NCBI GenBank assembly: GCA_900540365.1
Contig: UQFN01000008.1
Span: 1 to 64,000, forward strand
Direction of reading: 5' to 3'
DNA: 64,000 bases
DNA from: an uncultured Mollicutes bacterium
GTDB taxonomy: Bacteria > Bacillota_I > Bacilli_A > RFN20 > CAG-826
Shown here: positions 52,641 through 61,802 of the stretch, piece by piece
Layout: every line of letters starts with the position of its first letter
Position numbering within the stretch: the first letter of the stretch is position 1
Notes under the pieces: generated by a model
Told to the model about the DNA's origin: nothing
The model's database searches: none
What the model saw: the letters and a program-made list of their open reading frames with translations, nothing else
Program-made: the position numbers and the translations under genes

Positions 52641-53268
52641 ATTTATTTTTTGACGTTGTAGATTTAATTGTTTGTAAAAATCCGTCTTTCATTCTTGACC
52701 ATAGGAAGATTAAAATTTGTGAAGGCACACCTAATAAAAATAATGGCCATAAATTATATTGTAAAAATCCTACATAAATCGAACTTATTAATGACCATAA
52801 AAATAAGGTATAGATATAAAAATTATATTTTCTTTCACCCCATGTTTTATTAAATAATATTAATACAATCGAGGTTAGAGGAATTGCATAAATAAATACT
52901 TGATAATAATTAACAGAATTAAATACCATAATCCAAACAAAACATATGGTAGCAAGCATCCAAACAAGGGATATAGATAATAAAACAATAGAAATTCGAT
53001 TAGCTTTGATGTTTGTTTGTTTAGTTGGATTAGTTATAATTTCTTTTTCTTCTAATGGGATGTCGTTTGTTAAATAATCAATAGTCACTCCATAAAAAGA
53101 TGCTAATTGGTATAATGTCTCAACATCTGGTAAGGTATCCCCTTTTTCCCGTTTAGATATTGCTTTATCAGTATAACCAAACATTTCTGCGAGTTCTAAT
53201 TGCGTAATTTTTCTCTCTTTTCGAAGTTCAGCAAGGTTACTTCCTATGATTTTTCTTAATGATTCCAT
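52639..53268 (-). CDS. XRE regulator with C-terminal membrane domain
   Basis: The 209-residue protein has an XRE helix-turn-helix (LAELRKERKITQLELAEMFG, TDKAISKREKGDTLPDVETL) in residues ~8-65, a linker and then about five membrane helices from residue ~95. Such proteins may sense an envelope signal and act on a nearby promoter. It has no ribosome site: TTGACT-17-TATATT on the minus strand ends 6 bp before the ATG at 53268, so a leaderless message is likely. It is divergent from the two exported-protein genes. Confidence 0.85.
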   Translation of the reverse strand: MESLRKIIGSNLAELRKERKITQLELAEMFGYTDKAISKREKGDTLPDVETLYQLASFYGVTIDYLTNDIPLEEKEIITNPTKQTNIKANRISIVLLSISLVWMLATICFVWIMVFNSVNYYQVFIYAIPLTSIVLILFNKTWGERKYNFYIYTLFLWSLISSIYVGFLQYNLWPLFLLGVPSQILIFLWSRMKDGFLQTIKSTTSKNK

Positions 53269-53315
53269 AACTAAAATATACAAAATTATATCGATATAGT
53301 CAACATAATTTAAAA

Positions 53316-53374
53316 ACTCTATTCTAAAGAGAGTTCTTTTAAGATACTCTATTTTAACTAGGGACTTCTCTATT
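53316..53374. repeat. Direct repeats ACTCTATT in the divergent region
   Basis: ACTCTATTCTAA (53316), ACTCTATTTTAA (53346) and TCTCTATTATGA (53367) recur between the membrane XRE gene and the exported-protein operon. The reverse AGAGAGT at 53328 completes a dyad with the first. They are candidate binding sites for the XRE protein. Confidence 0.5.
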
Positions 53375-53433
53375 ATGAAAAAAATAATGAATAGGATTAT
53401 TTATATATAAAAGTTTATATAATTAAGGTCGTT

Positions 53434-54327
53434 ATGAAGAAGTATGTAATTAAAAACAAAAAGAATTTTATTATTACACTTGTTATAACAGTCTTATCAA
53501 TAGGCTGTGGTATTGGAGCTGGGCTATATTTAGGTCAAGAATTCATTACTCCACAAACTGACTACTCTTCTTTTAACGAGATAGAATTAGAAGATGATAA
53601 CGATGCTTTATATAATAGGTATTTATCAACAAATCCAAATTCTTATTTATCAACATTTAAATCATATGAGCTCGTTAATATTAGTTTTAAAAAATTAAGT
53701 AAGGAAGTATCCTTTCGTTCTACTGATATTGGCTCAGTTGTAGCAGCTGGTGTTGCGCAAACAATTTATGGAACTTCAATTAAGGAAAATGATTCATACT
53801 TTAATGAATCTATATCAAGTTCAAGTTTAGTTAAAGTAGCTAAAAGATTTTATCAAGTTGATGATGAAGTAACTATATATAATGGTGGGGTAATTTCTTC
53901 TACTATTGCCTCATGGGATTCAACTTCATTAGAAGAAATGACCACTGAAGAATTTGAAAATACCTGGGGAAAAACATTAGATCGATCTTCTATATATATT
54001 GTTTCTTCAAAAACTGTCTTAGATGAAGGAAAAGTTGAAAATGATGGAACTAACTATAAAGTTACATTAAATTTAGATCCAATTAAATCAGTTATAAGAT
54101 ATGTTAGACAAATGACAATGATGTCAAATTTAAGCAGAAGCCCCGACTTCACTAGTGTCCAAATTACATATACACTTGATCAAAACTTACGTTTATTAAA
54201 TTGTGATATATATGAAAATTATGAAGTATGGAAATTTGGTAAACATATGTCTAATAGTCATTTAACTACAACTTATTATTATCAAGGAAGTTCAATTCCT
54301 GATTTAAATACAAATTGTCAATATTAG
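53434..54327 (+). CDS. Membrane-anchored exported protein, unknown function
   Basis: This 297-residue protein has one N-terminal helix (FIITLVITVLSIGCGIGAGLYLG) preceded by basic residues, so it should be anchored with its body outside. The rest is a Ser/Tyr-rich soluble domain with beta-type character and no recognised motif. An AAGG site precedes the ATG. The next gene starts 10 bp after its stop, so the two form an operon. Confidence 0.65.
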   Translation: MKKYVIKNKKNFIITLVITVLSIGCGIGAGLYLGQEFITPQTDYSSFNEIELEDDNDALYNRYLSTNPNSYLSTFKSYELVNISFKKLSKEVSFRSTDIGSVVAAGVAQTIYGTSIKENDSYFNESISSSSLVKVAKRFYQVDDEVTIYNGGVISSTIASWDSTSLEEMTTEEFENTWGKTLDRSSIYIVSSKTVLDEGKVENDGTNYKVTLNLDPIKSVIRYVRQMTMMSNLSRSPDFTSVQITYTLDQNLRLLNCDIYENYEVWKFGKHMSNSHLTTTYYYQGSSIPDLNTNCQY

Positions 54328-54337
54328 GAGAATTATT

Positions 54338-57265
54338 ATGAATTTTAAAGGATTTTTAAAAAAGACATTATTATTTGTAAGTTTATTGTCTGTTAGTGGT
54401 ACTGCTACATATTTTATTTGTTACTCACAAAAAGATAAAAATAGCTATTCACAAACTCAAGATAAGCCAATTACAGAATTAACCCCTCAAGAAAAGTTAA
54501 TTAACTCATTAACTAATATCCAAAAATTTGATCTTGATGCCGAAATCAATATGGAATATCAAAAAACCATGACTGAAGGTCATTTGACTTTCACTGGCAG
54601 TGGTGATTTTTCAGATTTTAGTAATATCAAATTAAGCGGAAATTTAAGCGCCGATATGGGTTTAACAAGTTTTAGCGCAGATTTAGGTTATTATGATAGT
54701 AATATTTATTTAGATTTCAATAAATCTTATTTATATTTAACTACAGATGATATTTTAGATTTTGTTGATATGCTTCCATCAATGGGATTAAATATTGCAC
54801 TTCCAGATGAATTAAAAAACTTTGATGTAAATGCATTTGAAGAAGATATTTTATCAGCTGAACCAATTAAAGATGTTGTTGGTTATTATTTCACAATTAA
54901 TTTAAACGAAACAATTCAACTTATTTTTACTTCAGATGATAATTATAACTTTACTGGTTTAAGAACAAATAAATTTTATTACAAAGATTTATTTTTTCAA
55001 TTAAATGCTAATTTAAAAACTGTTGAAGAAACAGCAATAACTTTAGTTAATCCTTCAACTGTTGAAAATGCTCCAACTTATGTTAATTTTGCTCCAGCTT
55101 TTAACTTAGTTAATGGTATGTATAATTTATTTACAACTCCAACTAACACAGTTAATTTAGATTTATCATTAAATAAATATGATGAAAATTTATTAAATAA
55201 TAATTTAGTAGATTTAAATCTTGATATTTCTTATGACATTAATACAACAAATATTAGTGTCGCTGGAAACATTGTTGAAAACGAAAATACACATAAAATA
55301 TTATTAAGCTTATTAGATTCAACTTTATATGCTAATTATAATGACGCAATTAAAGTTTCTTTAGAGACAGAAAATGTTGCAAATTTAATTGAATTTTTAT
55401 TAGATAAGATTGGAAGCGAAGAAATTACAAATATATTAAATTCAATAAGCGAAACTACTAATGACCTCGATATTGTTGAATTAATTACTAATTTCACAAA
55501 TTTAAATAATTTAATTAAAGCTATAAATGTAACTGAAAATTGTTTAGAAATTACTGTTGATTTATCAGTCTTTAATATTGAAGCTGAAGAATTTGTTCTT
55601 TTATTTAATTTTGAAAAAACTGAATTTTTAGGCTTAAAATTAAATAATTTCAATATTAGTGGTTATAATGGTAGCTTAGCTTTAACTGTTGAATCATATA
55701 ATCCAGCTGTTATCAATGTTGAAGAATATTCCAAATTAGAATATCCACTATCAACTATGCAACATGTTTTAAATTTAATTAATCAAACTAAATTTAGATT
55801 AGAATTAGAAGGTAGTGTTAAAAATATTAATAGTGAAATTTTACCAGTTACTATTAATGGCGGATTACAATTTGATTTAACTGATAATGTTGAAAATGGT
55901 TATGGTTATGGTGAATTAACTATTGTTGATCGTAGTAATTACACTCACGATTTATATGTTGATTTAAAAGATAAAAATCAAGTTTTATTTAAATATAATG
56001 AAGATTTAAAAGGAAAATTTAAAACTCAAAGCGTACTTGACTTAGTGGATTTAGTAGAACAAATCATAAACGAAAAAGATGAACACTTTATGGAGTTATT
56101 TGGAGATTTAATTAATAGCCTTGGTGATAGTGGAATCTCTCAAATTATTTCTACAGGTAATTATGGCAAATTATTAGCCTCAAATATTATTAAAGATTTT
56201 AAAACAGATTCTACAAAATTAAGTATCGACATCGATGCTAGTATTATTGGTTTAGAAGATGTCTTTACTTTAGTTGTTAATTATTCATTTGATGATGAAT
56301 TAGAATATAGTTTAATCGACTCTTTAGAAATTAAAGGTTTAAATTTCAATGATGAAGAAATTAATTTCAAAATTTCTTTAAGAGATTTTGATGAATCTTT
56401 AGAAGCAACAAGATTAATCGCTAGCGCTGAATATTTAGATTTTAGCGATATTAAATTATTACTTGCCCTTGGAATTAATACTTCTAAAGTAAACGATTGG
56501 CATTTAACTACACAAATTAATTTAGCACTTGGATCAATATCTCTTGGTAGTTTAAGTGATTTTACAGTTGATATTAAAATTAAAAATTTAAAAGGTAAAA
56601 TTAAGGCTGCTTTTGAAATTAATAATTTACCTTATGTTCCTGGAGTAAATGGTAATCCTACCTACTATAGTCCAAGCAATAGAAAGGTTAGTTTCTACTA
56701 TTACAACGACTTAATTTATGGTTATCGTAGTGAAAATTGTAAAACTTCCTTCCTTTTTGGAAAAAGCGGACTATATGAATCTTATTTCACTTCAACTCTT
56801 GATAATTTCTTAGATAATGCTATTGATTATATTTGTAGATTTGGACTAAGTTTAAGCGATTCTATTATGAATCTTATTAATGATTCTGGAAATAGTGGAT
56901 CAACAAGCAACGAACCAATTCACTACGAAAATATTTTAACTAAATTTAGTTATAATTCAGAGGGCGAAGTTATTGGAGGTAAATCTTATCCTTATTTCAA
57001 TATATGTATTAATCTAGCTGAAATTACAAAAGACAAAGCTTTAGATTCTATAAAATTAAAATTATATTGTGATACAGAAAACGAAAGATTACATGGTTTT
57101 AACGCCTCACTTATTATTGATTTTGGTTTACAAATGTCAATTTCAGCTACTGCAATCTTAACAGACTTTGGTGAAGTTCTTGATTTAGATTATATTGATG
57201 AATATGCAACTAAACACGCTGGTGATGAATTAAATAAAACTTACGAAGTATTTACAAAATTATAA
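54338..57265 (+). CDS. Large exported repeat protein, unknown function
   Basis: This 975-residue protein has an N-terminal anchor helix (LLFVSLLSVSGTATYFICY) and an acidic extracellular body. I see at least three internal repeats of about 210-230 residues, each starting with a helix such as INSLTNIQKFDLDAEINME, VNGMYNLFTTPTNTVNLDLS or MQHVLNLINQTKFRLELEG, then long amphipathic beta strands, then a segment like YNDAIKVSLETENVANLIEF. The pattern recalls lipid-binding LolA/LppX-like folds but no family is claimed. It is co-transcribed with the preceding exported protein. Confidence 0.65.
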   Translation: MNFKGFLKKTLLFVSLLSVSGTATYFICYSQKDKNSYSQTQDKPITELTPQEKLINSLTNIQKFDLDAEINMEYQKTMTEGHLTFTGSGDFSDFSNIKLSGNLSADMGLTSFSADLGYYDSNIYLDFNKSYLYLTTDDILDFVDMLPSMGLNIALPDELKNFDVNAFEEDILSAEPIKDVVGYYFTINLNETIQLIFTSDDNYNFTGLRTNKFYYKDLFFQLNANLKTVEETAITLVNPSTVENAPTYVNFAPAFNLVNGMYNLFTTPTNTVNLDLSLNKYDENLLNNNLVDLNLDISYDINTTNISVAGNIVENENTHKILLSLLDSTLYANYNDAIKVSLETENVANLIEFLLDKIGSEEITNILNSISETTNDLDIVELITNFTNLNNLIKAINVTENCLEITVDLSVFNIEAEEFVLLFNFEKTEFLGLKLNNFNISGYNGSLALTVESYNPAVINVEEYSKLEYPLSTMQHVLNLINQTKFRLELEGSVKNINSEILPVTINGGLQFDLTDNVENGYGYGELTIVDRSNYTHDLYVDLKDKNQVLFKYNEDLKGKFKTQSVLDLVDLVEQIINEKDEHFMELFGDLINSLGDSGISQIISTGNYGKLLASNIIKDFKTDSTKLSIDIDASIIGLEDVFTLVVNYSFDDELEYSLIDSLEIKGLNFNDEEINFKISLRDFDESLEATRLIASAEYLDFSDIKLLLALGINTSKVNDWHLTTQINLALGSISLGSLSDFTVDIKIKNLKGKIKAAFEINNLPYVPGVNGNPTYYSPSNRKVSFYYYNDLIYGYRSENCKTSFLFGKSGLYESYFTSTLDNFLDNAIDYICRFGLSLSDSIMNLINDSGNSGSTSNEPIHYENILTKFSYNSEGEVIGGKSYPYFNICINLAEITKDKALDSIKLKLYCDTENERLHGFNASLIIDFGLQMSISATAILTDFGEVLDLDYIDEYATKHAGDELNKTYEVFTKL

Positions 57266-57283
57266 TATTCATTATTTTTTAAC

Positions 57284-57310
57284 AAAAAACCTGCAAATCG
57301 CAGGTTTTTT
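57284..57310 (+). terminator. Terminator after the exported-protein operon
   Basis: AAAAAACCTGC (57284-57294) pairs perfectly with GCAGGTTTTTT (57300-57310) around AAATC. Confidence 0.95.
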
Positions 57311-57387
57311 TGTAATTTTTTTATTTTATGATTTATATCTATGATATTTAAAATAGCTTATAAAATTTGAAATATTTTTTTATATAA

Positions 57388-57416
57388 TTTACTTTTTTTT
57401 GTAAAAATATTACAAT
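57388..57416 (+). promoter_or_regulatory. Promoter of mgtC-manA, probable leaderless start
   Basis: TTTACT (57388-57393) and TACAAT (57411-57416) are 17 bp apart; the ATG at 57423 follows after 6 bp, so the message would start at or next to the start codon. Confidence 0.65.
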
Positions 57417-57422
57417 TATAAT

Positions 57423-58175
57423 ATGGAATTAATATTAACTTCTTCGAGTTCAGCTTTTTCTACTCCTCAAAGTATAGATAGTTTAATAGTCAATTATTTT
57501 AATAACCTCGGTTGGTGGGGAAACTTAATTTTATTAGCTTGCAGCTTATTACTTGCTACTATTCTTGGAGGTTTAGTAGGTTATCAAAGAGAAGTTAGTG
57601 GACATGCTGCCGGTTTTAGAACACATATACTAATTTCTTTAGGTAGTGCTTTAATTATGATTATTTCAATTTATGGTATTCCTAGTGAAGCTACTCGCGA
57701 TCCAATGAGATTAGCTGCTGCAGGAGTTACTGGAATGGGATTTTTAGGAGCAGGTTCGATTATTAAAAACGGGGTAACAGTAAAGGGTTTAACAACTGCT
57801 GCTTCAATTTGGGTAACTATGGCAATCGGTATGGCTACTGGTGCAGGATATTTTGTTTTAAGTATTATTACAACTATAATTACTTTGCTTTGTTTAATAT
57901 CATTTCAAAAATTTGAAGATTGGACTAGTGAAAAACTTACTAATATATTAATCATTGTTGAAGAAAATTCTAATTACATGAGTGATTTAATAAACTTATT
58001 AAATAAATATAATATTCAATATCGTCCATTTGATACAACATTAACAGTTTTAAATAACAAAAAAGTTCTAAGAATTGTTTTTACATGTAAACAAAAAAAT
58101 AGTTCTAAAATTAGTGAATTTATCGAAGAATTTAAAAAGACAGTAAATCCAATTTCGATAACGGTATTAAAATAA
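57423..58175 (+). CDS. MgtC/SapB family membrane protein
   Basis: The protein (250 residues) has four to five helices with the family blocks GGLVGYQREVSGHAAGFRTH, RLAAAGVTGMGFLGAGSI and VKGLTTAASIWVTMAIGMA, then a C-terminal ACT-like soluble domain (~165-250). MgtC relatives are linked to growth at low magnesium and to control of the F-type ATP synthase. There is no ribosome site. It overlaps manA by one base (TAATG). Confidence 0.92.
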   Translation: MELILTSSSSAFSTPQSIDSLIVNYFNNLGWWGNLILLACSLLLATILGGLVGYQREVSGHAAGFRTHILISLGSALIMIISIYGIPSEATRDPMRLAAAGVTGMGFLGAGSIIKNGVTVKGLTTAASIWVTMAIGMATGAGYFVLSIITTIITLLCLISFQKFEDWTSEKLTNILIIVEENSNYMSDLINLLNKYNIQYRPFDTTLTVLNNKKVLRIVFTCKQKNSSKISEFIEEFKKTVNPISITVLK

Positions 58176-58939
58176 TGCAAAAAATACATTTAAATCCTTA
58201 TTTTGAAAATAAACCTTGGGGTGGAGAATATATAAGTAAAATTTTTAAATTAAATTCGAAAGAAAAAATTGGAGAGGCTTGGTTAGTATCTACAATTAAA
58301 AATAAAGAATCTTTATTAGATGATTGCTCTACATTATCAAGTTTTATTAATAATAATTTAAAATTACTTGGCTTAAATTCAATTGATGATTTTCCTGTTT
58401 TAATTAAAATTATTGATGCGAAGGAAGATTTATCAATCCAAGTTCACCCTGATAATGAATATGCTAAAAAAATGGGTTATAAAAACGGAAAATACGAATG
58501 TTGGTATATTCTTGATAAAACAAAAAACAATTCATTAATTAAAGGGTTTAAAAACATTTCAAAAGATGAATTTAAAAACGCAATCCTAACAAATACACTA
58601 GAAAATTATTTAAATTATGTTTCAATTAAACCTTACGATTTAATTGAAATTTATCCAGGAACTGTTCATGCAATTTTAAAAAATACTTTTTTATTAGAAG
58701 TTCAAGATCCTTGTGATATTACTTATCGTTTATATGATTATAACCGTTTACCAAAAAGAGAACTTCATATCGATGATGCCTTAAATGTTATTTATAAAGA
58801 TAAAAAAGAAAACAATAAAAATAAGTTTGAAATCATTAACTCTAATATTTCATATTTTATAAAAATAGTGGGATTTGAAAGGTTTTTCTTTGAAATTAAT
58901 AAGTTTTCTTACGATACATATCTTATAATAAATGATTAA
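58175..58939 (+). CDS. manA: Mannose-6-phosphate isomerase, class I (short)
   Basis: This cupin-fold zinc enzyme interconverts mannose 6-phosphate and fructose 6-phosphate. The zinc ligands are visible in LSIQVHPDNEYA (Gln and His), KYECWYIL (Glu) and PGTVHAI (His); the active-site Arg is in DITYRLYDYNR. At 254 residues it is ~60 shorter than the B. subtilis type because the C-terminal cupin is reduced. It overlaps the convergent HAD gene by 4 bp. Confidence 0.92.
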   Translation: MQKIHLNPYFENKPWGGEYISKIFKLNSKEKIGEAWLVSTIKNKESLLDDCSTLSSFINNNLKLLGLNSIDDFPVLIKIIDAKEDLSIQVHPDNEYAKKMGYKNGKYECWYILDKTKNNSLIKGFKNISKDEFKNAILTNTLENYLNYVSIKPYDLIEIYPGTVHAILKNTFLLEVQDPCDITYRLYDYNRLPKRELHIDDALNVIYKDKKENNKNKFEIINSNISYFIKIVGFERFFFEINKFSYDTYLIIND

Positions 58940-59733
58940 TTTTCTTTGATATTATAAATTTTTTCTATGGCGTTTTTAATACCATCTTCTTTAACATCGC
59001 TTGTTATAAATTTAGCTACTTTCTTAACACTATTTACAGCATTTCCCATTGCTACACCATTAAAATTAGTAATCATTAATAAATCATTTTCAGCATCACC
59101 AAAAGTATAAACATCACTTTTTTTAATTGCTAAATAATCTGCTAAAAAATTAACTCCAGTAGATTTATCAATACCAGTATGCATAAAATCATAGAAAAAT
59201 ATACTACTTCTAACAACAAAATAATCTTTTTTAAGATCATCATAAATTATTATTTTATCGACAACTTCTTTTTCACCTGCAATAATAACTTTTTCTATAA
59301 CTTTATCATCTTTAAAATCACTATCTAATAAATTTAAAATGACAGTATCGTTTAATCTTGCTTCGCTATGAATCCATTTATCATCTTTTAAATAACCAAT
59401 TTTTCCATCAATAAAGCAAAAAATATTTATTTCATTAATATATTCTTGATAACGATTAAAAATTCTTTTTAAATCAGCAATTGTTAATCCATTTTCATAT
59501 AATTTATTGCCTAAATAATCACAAACTAAAGCACCATTTGAACAAATAGCATATTTTTTTCCATCTTTAAAATAATCGAGATATTTTTTTACCCCTGGAA
59601 AAGGGCGACCGCTGGCAATAACCATATAATCGCCCTTTTCTAATATAGTATTTACACTATCGATCGTGGAGGAGAGAATATTTTGATTGTAATCAATTAA
59701 AGTGCCATCGACGTCAAATGCAAATAACTTCAT
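58936..59733 (-). CDS. Cof-type HAD-IIB sugar phosphatase
   Basis: This 265-residue enzyme has motif I FDVDGTLIDYN, motif II VIASGRPFPG, the Lys in DKSTGVNFLADYL and motif IV FGDAENDLLMI, with a C2B cap between, the Cof/YidA arrangement. The substrate is probably a sugar phosphate. It starts 2 bp after the fba stop without a ribosome site, so translation is likely coupled. Confidence 0.92.
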   Translation of the reverse strand: MKLFAFDVDGTLIDYNQNILSSTIDSVNTILEKGDYMVIASGRPFPGVKKYLDYFKDGKKYAICSNGALVCDYLGNKLYENGLTIADLKRIFNRYQEYINEINIFCFIDGKIGYLKDDKWIHSEARLNDTVILNLLDSDFKDDKVIEKVIIAGEKEVVDKIIIYDDLKKDYFVVRSSIFFYDFMHTGIDKSTGVNFLADYLAIKKSDVYTFGDAENDLLMITNFNGVAMGNAVNSVKKVAKFITSDVKEDGIKNAIEKIYNIKEN

Positions 59734-59735
59734 AA

Positions 59736-60677
59736 TTATTTATCTAAATGATTTGAGGAACCAAAGACGTTTCTCATTTTATCACGAACCATTTCTCTAA
59801 CGTCATCTCTAGCTGGTCCTTGATATTTTCTAATTTCAAATTCTTCAGGATGCAAAGTAAAGTATTCTCTAATTTTTCCTGTCCAACAAACTCTTAAATC
59901 AGTTCCGACATTAATTTTACAAACTGCATGTCTGCTTGCTTCCCTTAACATTGGCTCAGGAATACCAATTGCTTCTTTCATTTTTCCACCATATTTATTA
60001 ACAAGTGCTAATTTATCTTGTGGAACACTACTAGAACCATGTAAAACTAGTGGAAACCCTGGTAATCTTTCTTCAATTTCCTCTAAAATATCAAATCTTA
60101 AAGCTGGTTTTTCTCCTGGTTTATACTTAAAAGCACCATGAGCTGTTCCAATTGCAATTGCTAAACTATCAATACCAGTACGGTTTACAAATTCAACAAC
60201 ATCATCTGGATGAGTAAAATGACCATATTTATCTTCAACAGTTGAATCATCTTCGATTCCGGTAATTGCGCCTAATTCACTTTCAACAACTACACCTTTA
60301 GCATGAGCATAGTCAACGACTTCTTTAGTCATTTTAATATTAGTTTCAAAATCATAAGCAGAAGCATCAATCATGACACTTGTAAATCCTAAATCAACAC
60401 AATATTTACAAACATCAACTGTTTTACCATGATCTAAATGAAGTGCAATTTCAACTCCCTCTTCTTCACCAGCAATTTTTGCCATCATCATTAAATATTT
60501 TGGACCAATATATTTAATAACGTTCTCTGTAATTTGAATAATTACTGGAGATTTTTCTAATTTAGCAGCTTCAATAACTGCTTGAAATGTTTCAAATGTA
60601 TCGACGTTAAAAGCACCAATTGAATATTGACCTTTATAAGCGTTTTCAAACATTTTCTTTGTAGTAACTAATGCCAT
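59736..60677 (-). CDS. fba: Class II fructose-bisphosphate aldolase, copy 1
   Basis: This zinc-dependent aldolase splits fructose 1,6-bisphosphate. It shows the zinc and catalytic motifs ALHLDHGKTVDVC, ESELGAITGIEDD, AIGTAHGAFK, VLHGSSSVPQDK and KINVGTDLRV. At 313 residues it is in the FbaA/GatY group; tagatose-type specificity cannot be excluded. It follows a paralogue 16 bp upstream and shares a 76-bp identical block with it. Confidence 0.94.
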   Translation of the reverse strand: MALVTTKKMFENAYKGQYSIGAFNVDTFETFQAVIEAAKLEKSPVIIQITENVIKYIGPKYLMMMAKIAGEEEGVEIALHLDHGKTVDVCKYCVDLGFTSVMIDASAYDFETNIKMTKEVVDYAHAKGVVVESELGAITGIEDDSTVEDKYGHFTHPDDVVEFVNRTGIDSLAIAIGTAHGAFKYKPGEKPALRFDILEEIEERLPGFPLVLHGSSSVPQDKLALVNKYGGKMKEAIGIPEPMLREASRHAVCKINVGTDLRVCWTGKIREYFTLHPEEFEIRKYQGPARDDVREMVRDKMRNVFGSSNHLDK

Positions 60678-60692
60678 AAAATTTTCCTCTAA

Positions 60693-61631
60693 TTATTCGG
60701 CTTTGTTATTTGAGCCAAAAACATTAATAATTTTATCTTTAACTAAATCATAAACTTGATCTAAAGCAGGAGTAAAGAAAGTTCTGCAATCAAATTTAGA
60801 TGTAAATTCACTTAAAGATTTTCTTAATCCACCAATAAAAGCAACACGAATGTCTGTTCCAACATTAATTTTGCAAATTGCATGTTGACTTGCTTCTTTT
60901 AACATTGATTCAGGAATACCGATTGCTTCTTTCATAGTGCCGCCGTATGAATTTAAAATATCAAGATATTTCTTTGGAACACTACTAGCACCATGTAAAA
61001 CTAATGGATATCCAGGCATTTTTTGTTCGATTTCTTCTAAAATATCGAAGCGTAATTGTGGTTTTTGACCAGGTTTAAATTTATAAGCACCATGTGCTGT
61101 ACCAATTGCAATTGCTAAACTATCAATACCTGTTCTTTTAACAAATTCAACAGCATCATTTGGATGTGTGAAATTACCATATTTATCATCAACTACAACA
61201 TCATCTTCAATACCAGCAATAGCGCCTAATTCTCCTTCAACACTAACACCTCTAGCATGAGCATAGTCAACGACTTCTTTAGTCATTTTAATATTAGTTT
61301 CAAAATCATAAGCAGAAGCATCAATCATTACGCTTGTAAAGCCTAAATCAACGCATTTTTTGCATAATTCAACGCTTTTTCCATGATCAAGATGTAAAGC
61401 AACAGGAATTGTAAAAGTCTTCATTGCTGCATCTAATATAGGTCTTAAATAATCCTCTCCAAAAAAGTCGAGAGCACCACCAGAAATAGCAATAATAACT
61501 GGAGATTTGCAATCCTCACTAGCACGTAATACAGCCTTTAATATGTCCATGTTATCGACATTAAATGCACCTACAGCATATTTGCCTTCATATGCTTTTT
61601 TTAATAATTCTTTTGTACTTACAAGTGGCAT
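60693..61631 (-). CDS. Class II fructose-bisphosphate aldolase, copy 2
   Basis: This 312-residue paralogue keeps ALHLDHGKSVELC, GELGAIAGIEDD, AIGTAHGAYKF, VLHGASSVPKKYL and KINVGTDIRVAFIGGLRKS. The N-terminal and C-terminal parts diverge from copy 1, hinting at a different sugar phosphate. The ATG at 61631 has AGGAGG 4 bp upstream. A cre site lies ~90 bp before it and may affect it as well as the divergent importer. Confidence 0.92.
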   Translation of the reverse strand: MPLVSTKELLKKAYEGKYAVGAFNVDNMDILKAVLRASEDCKSPVIIAISGGALDFFGEDYLRPILDAAMKTFTIPVALHLDHGKSVELCKKCVDLGFTSVMIDASAYDFETNIKMTKEVVDYAHARGVSVEGELGAIAGIEDDVVVDDKYGNFTHPNDAVEFVKRTGIDSLAIAIGTAHGAYKFKPGQKPQLRFDILEEIEQKMPGYPLVLHGASSVPKKYLDILNSYGGTMKEAIGIPESMLKEASQHAICKINVGTDIRVAFIGGLRKSLSEFTSKFDCRTFFTPALDQVYDLVKDKIINVFGSNNKAE

Positions 61632-61718
61632 AAATCCTCCTAAATGAAAAAATATTTTATTTTCTATATAAGATAATAACATTTTTTTACAAAAAATAAA
61701 TGAAATTTTATTACAATT

Positions 61719-61732
61719 TGAAAGCGCTTACA
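61719..61732. promoter_or_regulatory. cre site (CcpA operator)
   Basis: TGAAAGCGCTTACA matches the consensus TGWAANCGNTNWCA at every position. It lies just upstream of the -35 box of the divergent importer and upstream of the aldolase operon. Confidence 0.85.
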
Positions 61733-61740
61733 AAAAAATA

Positions 61741-61789
61741 TTGTTTTTTGAAGAAAATTAAATCATAATGTATATGTCTAAAACATATA
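61741..61789 (+). promoter_or_regulatory. Importer promoter and operator-like dyad
   Basis: TTGTTT (61741-61746) and CATAAT (61764-61769) are 17 bp apart. Directly downstream TATATGT-ctaaa-ACATATA (61771-61789) is a perfect 7-bp dyad in the leader, before the GGAGG ribosome site. Confidence 0.6.
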
Positions 61790-61802
61790 TGGAGGTTGAA
61801 AT

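Noticed and set aside
57417..57422. TATAAT immediately before the mgtC ATG as the -10 box
   Set aside because: It would put the start point inside the gene; TACAAT 6 bp further upstream with TTTACT at 17 bp fits better.
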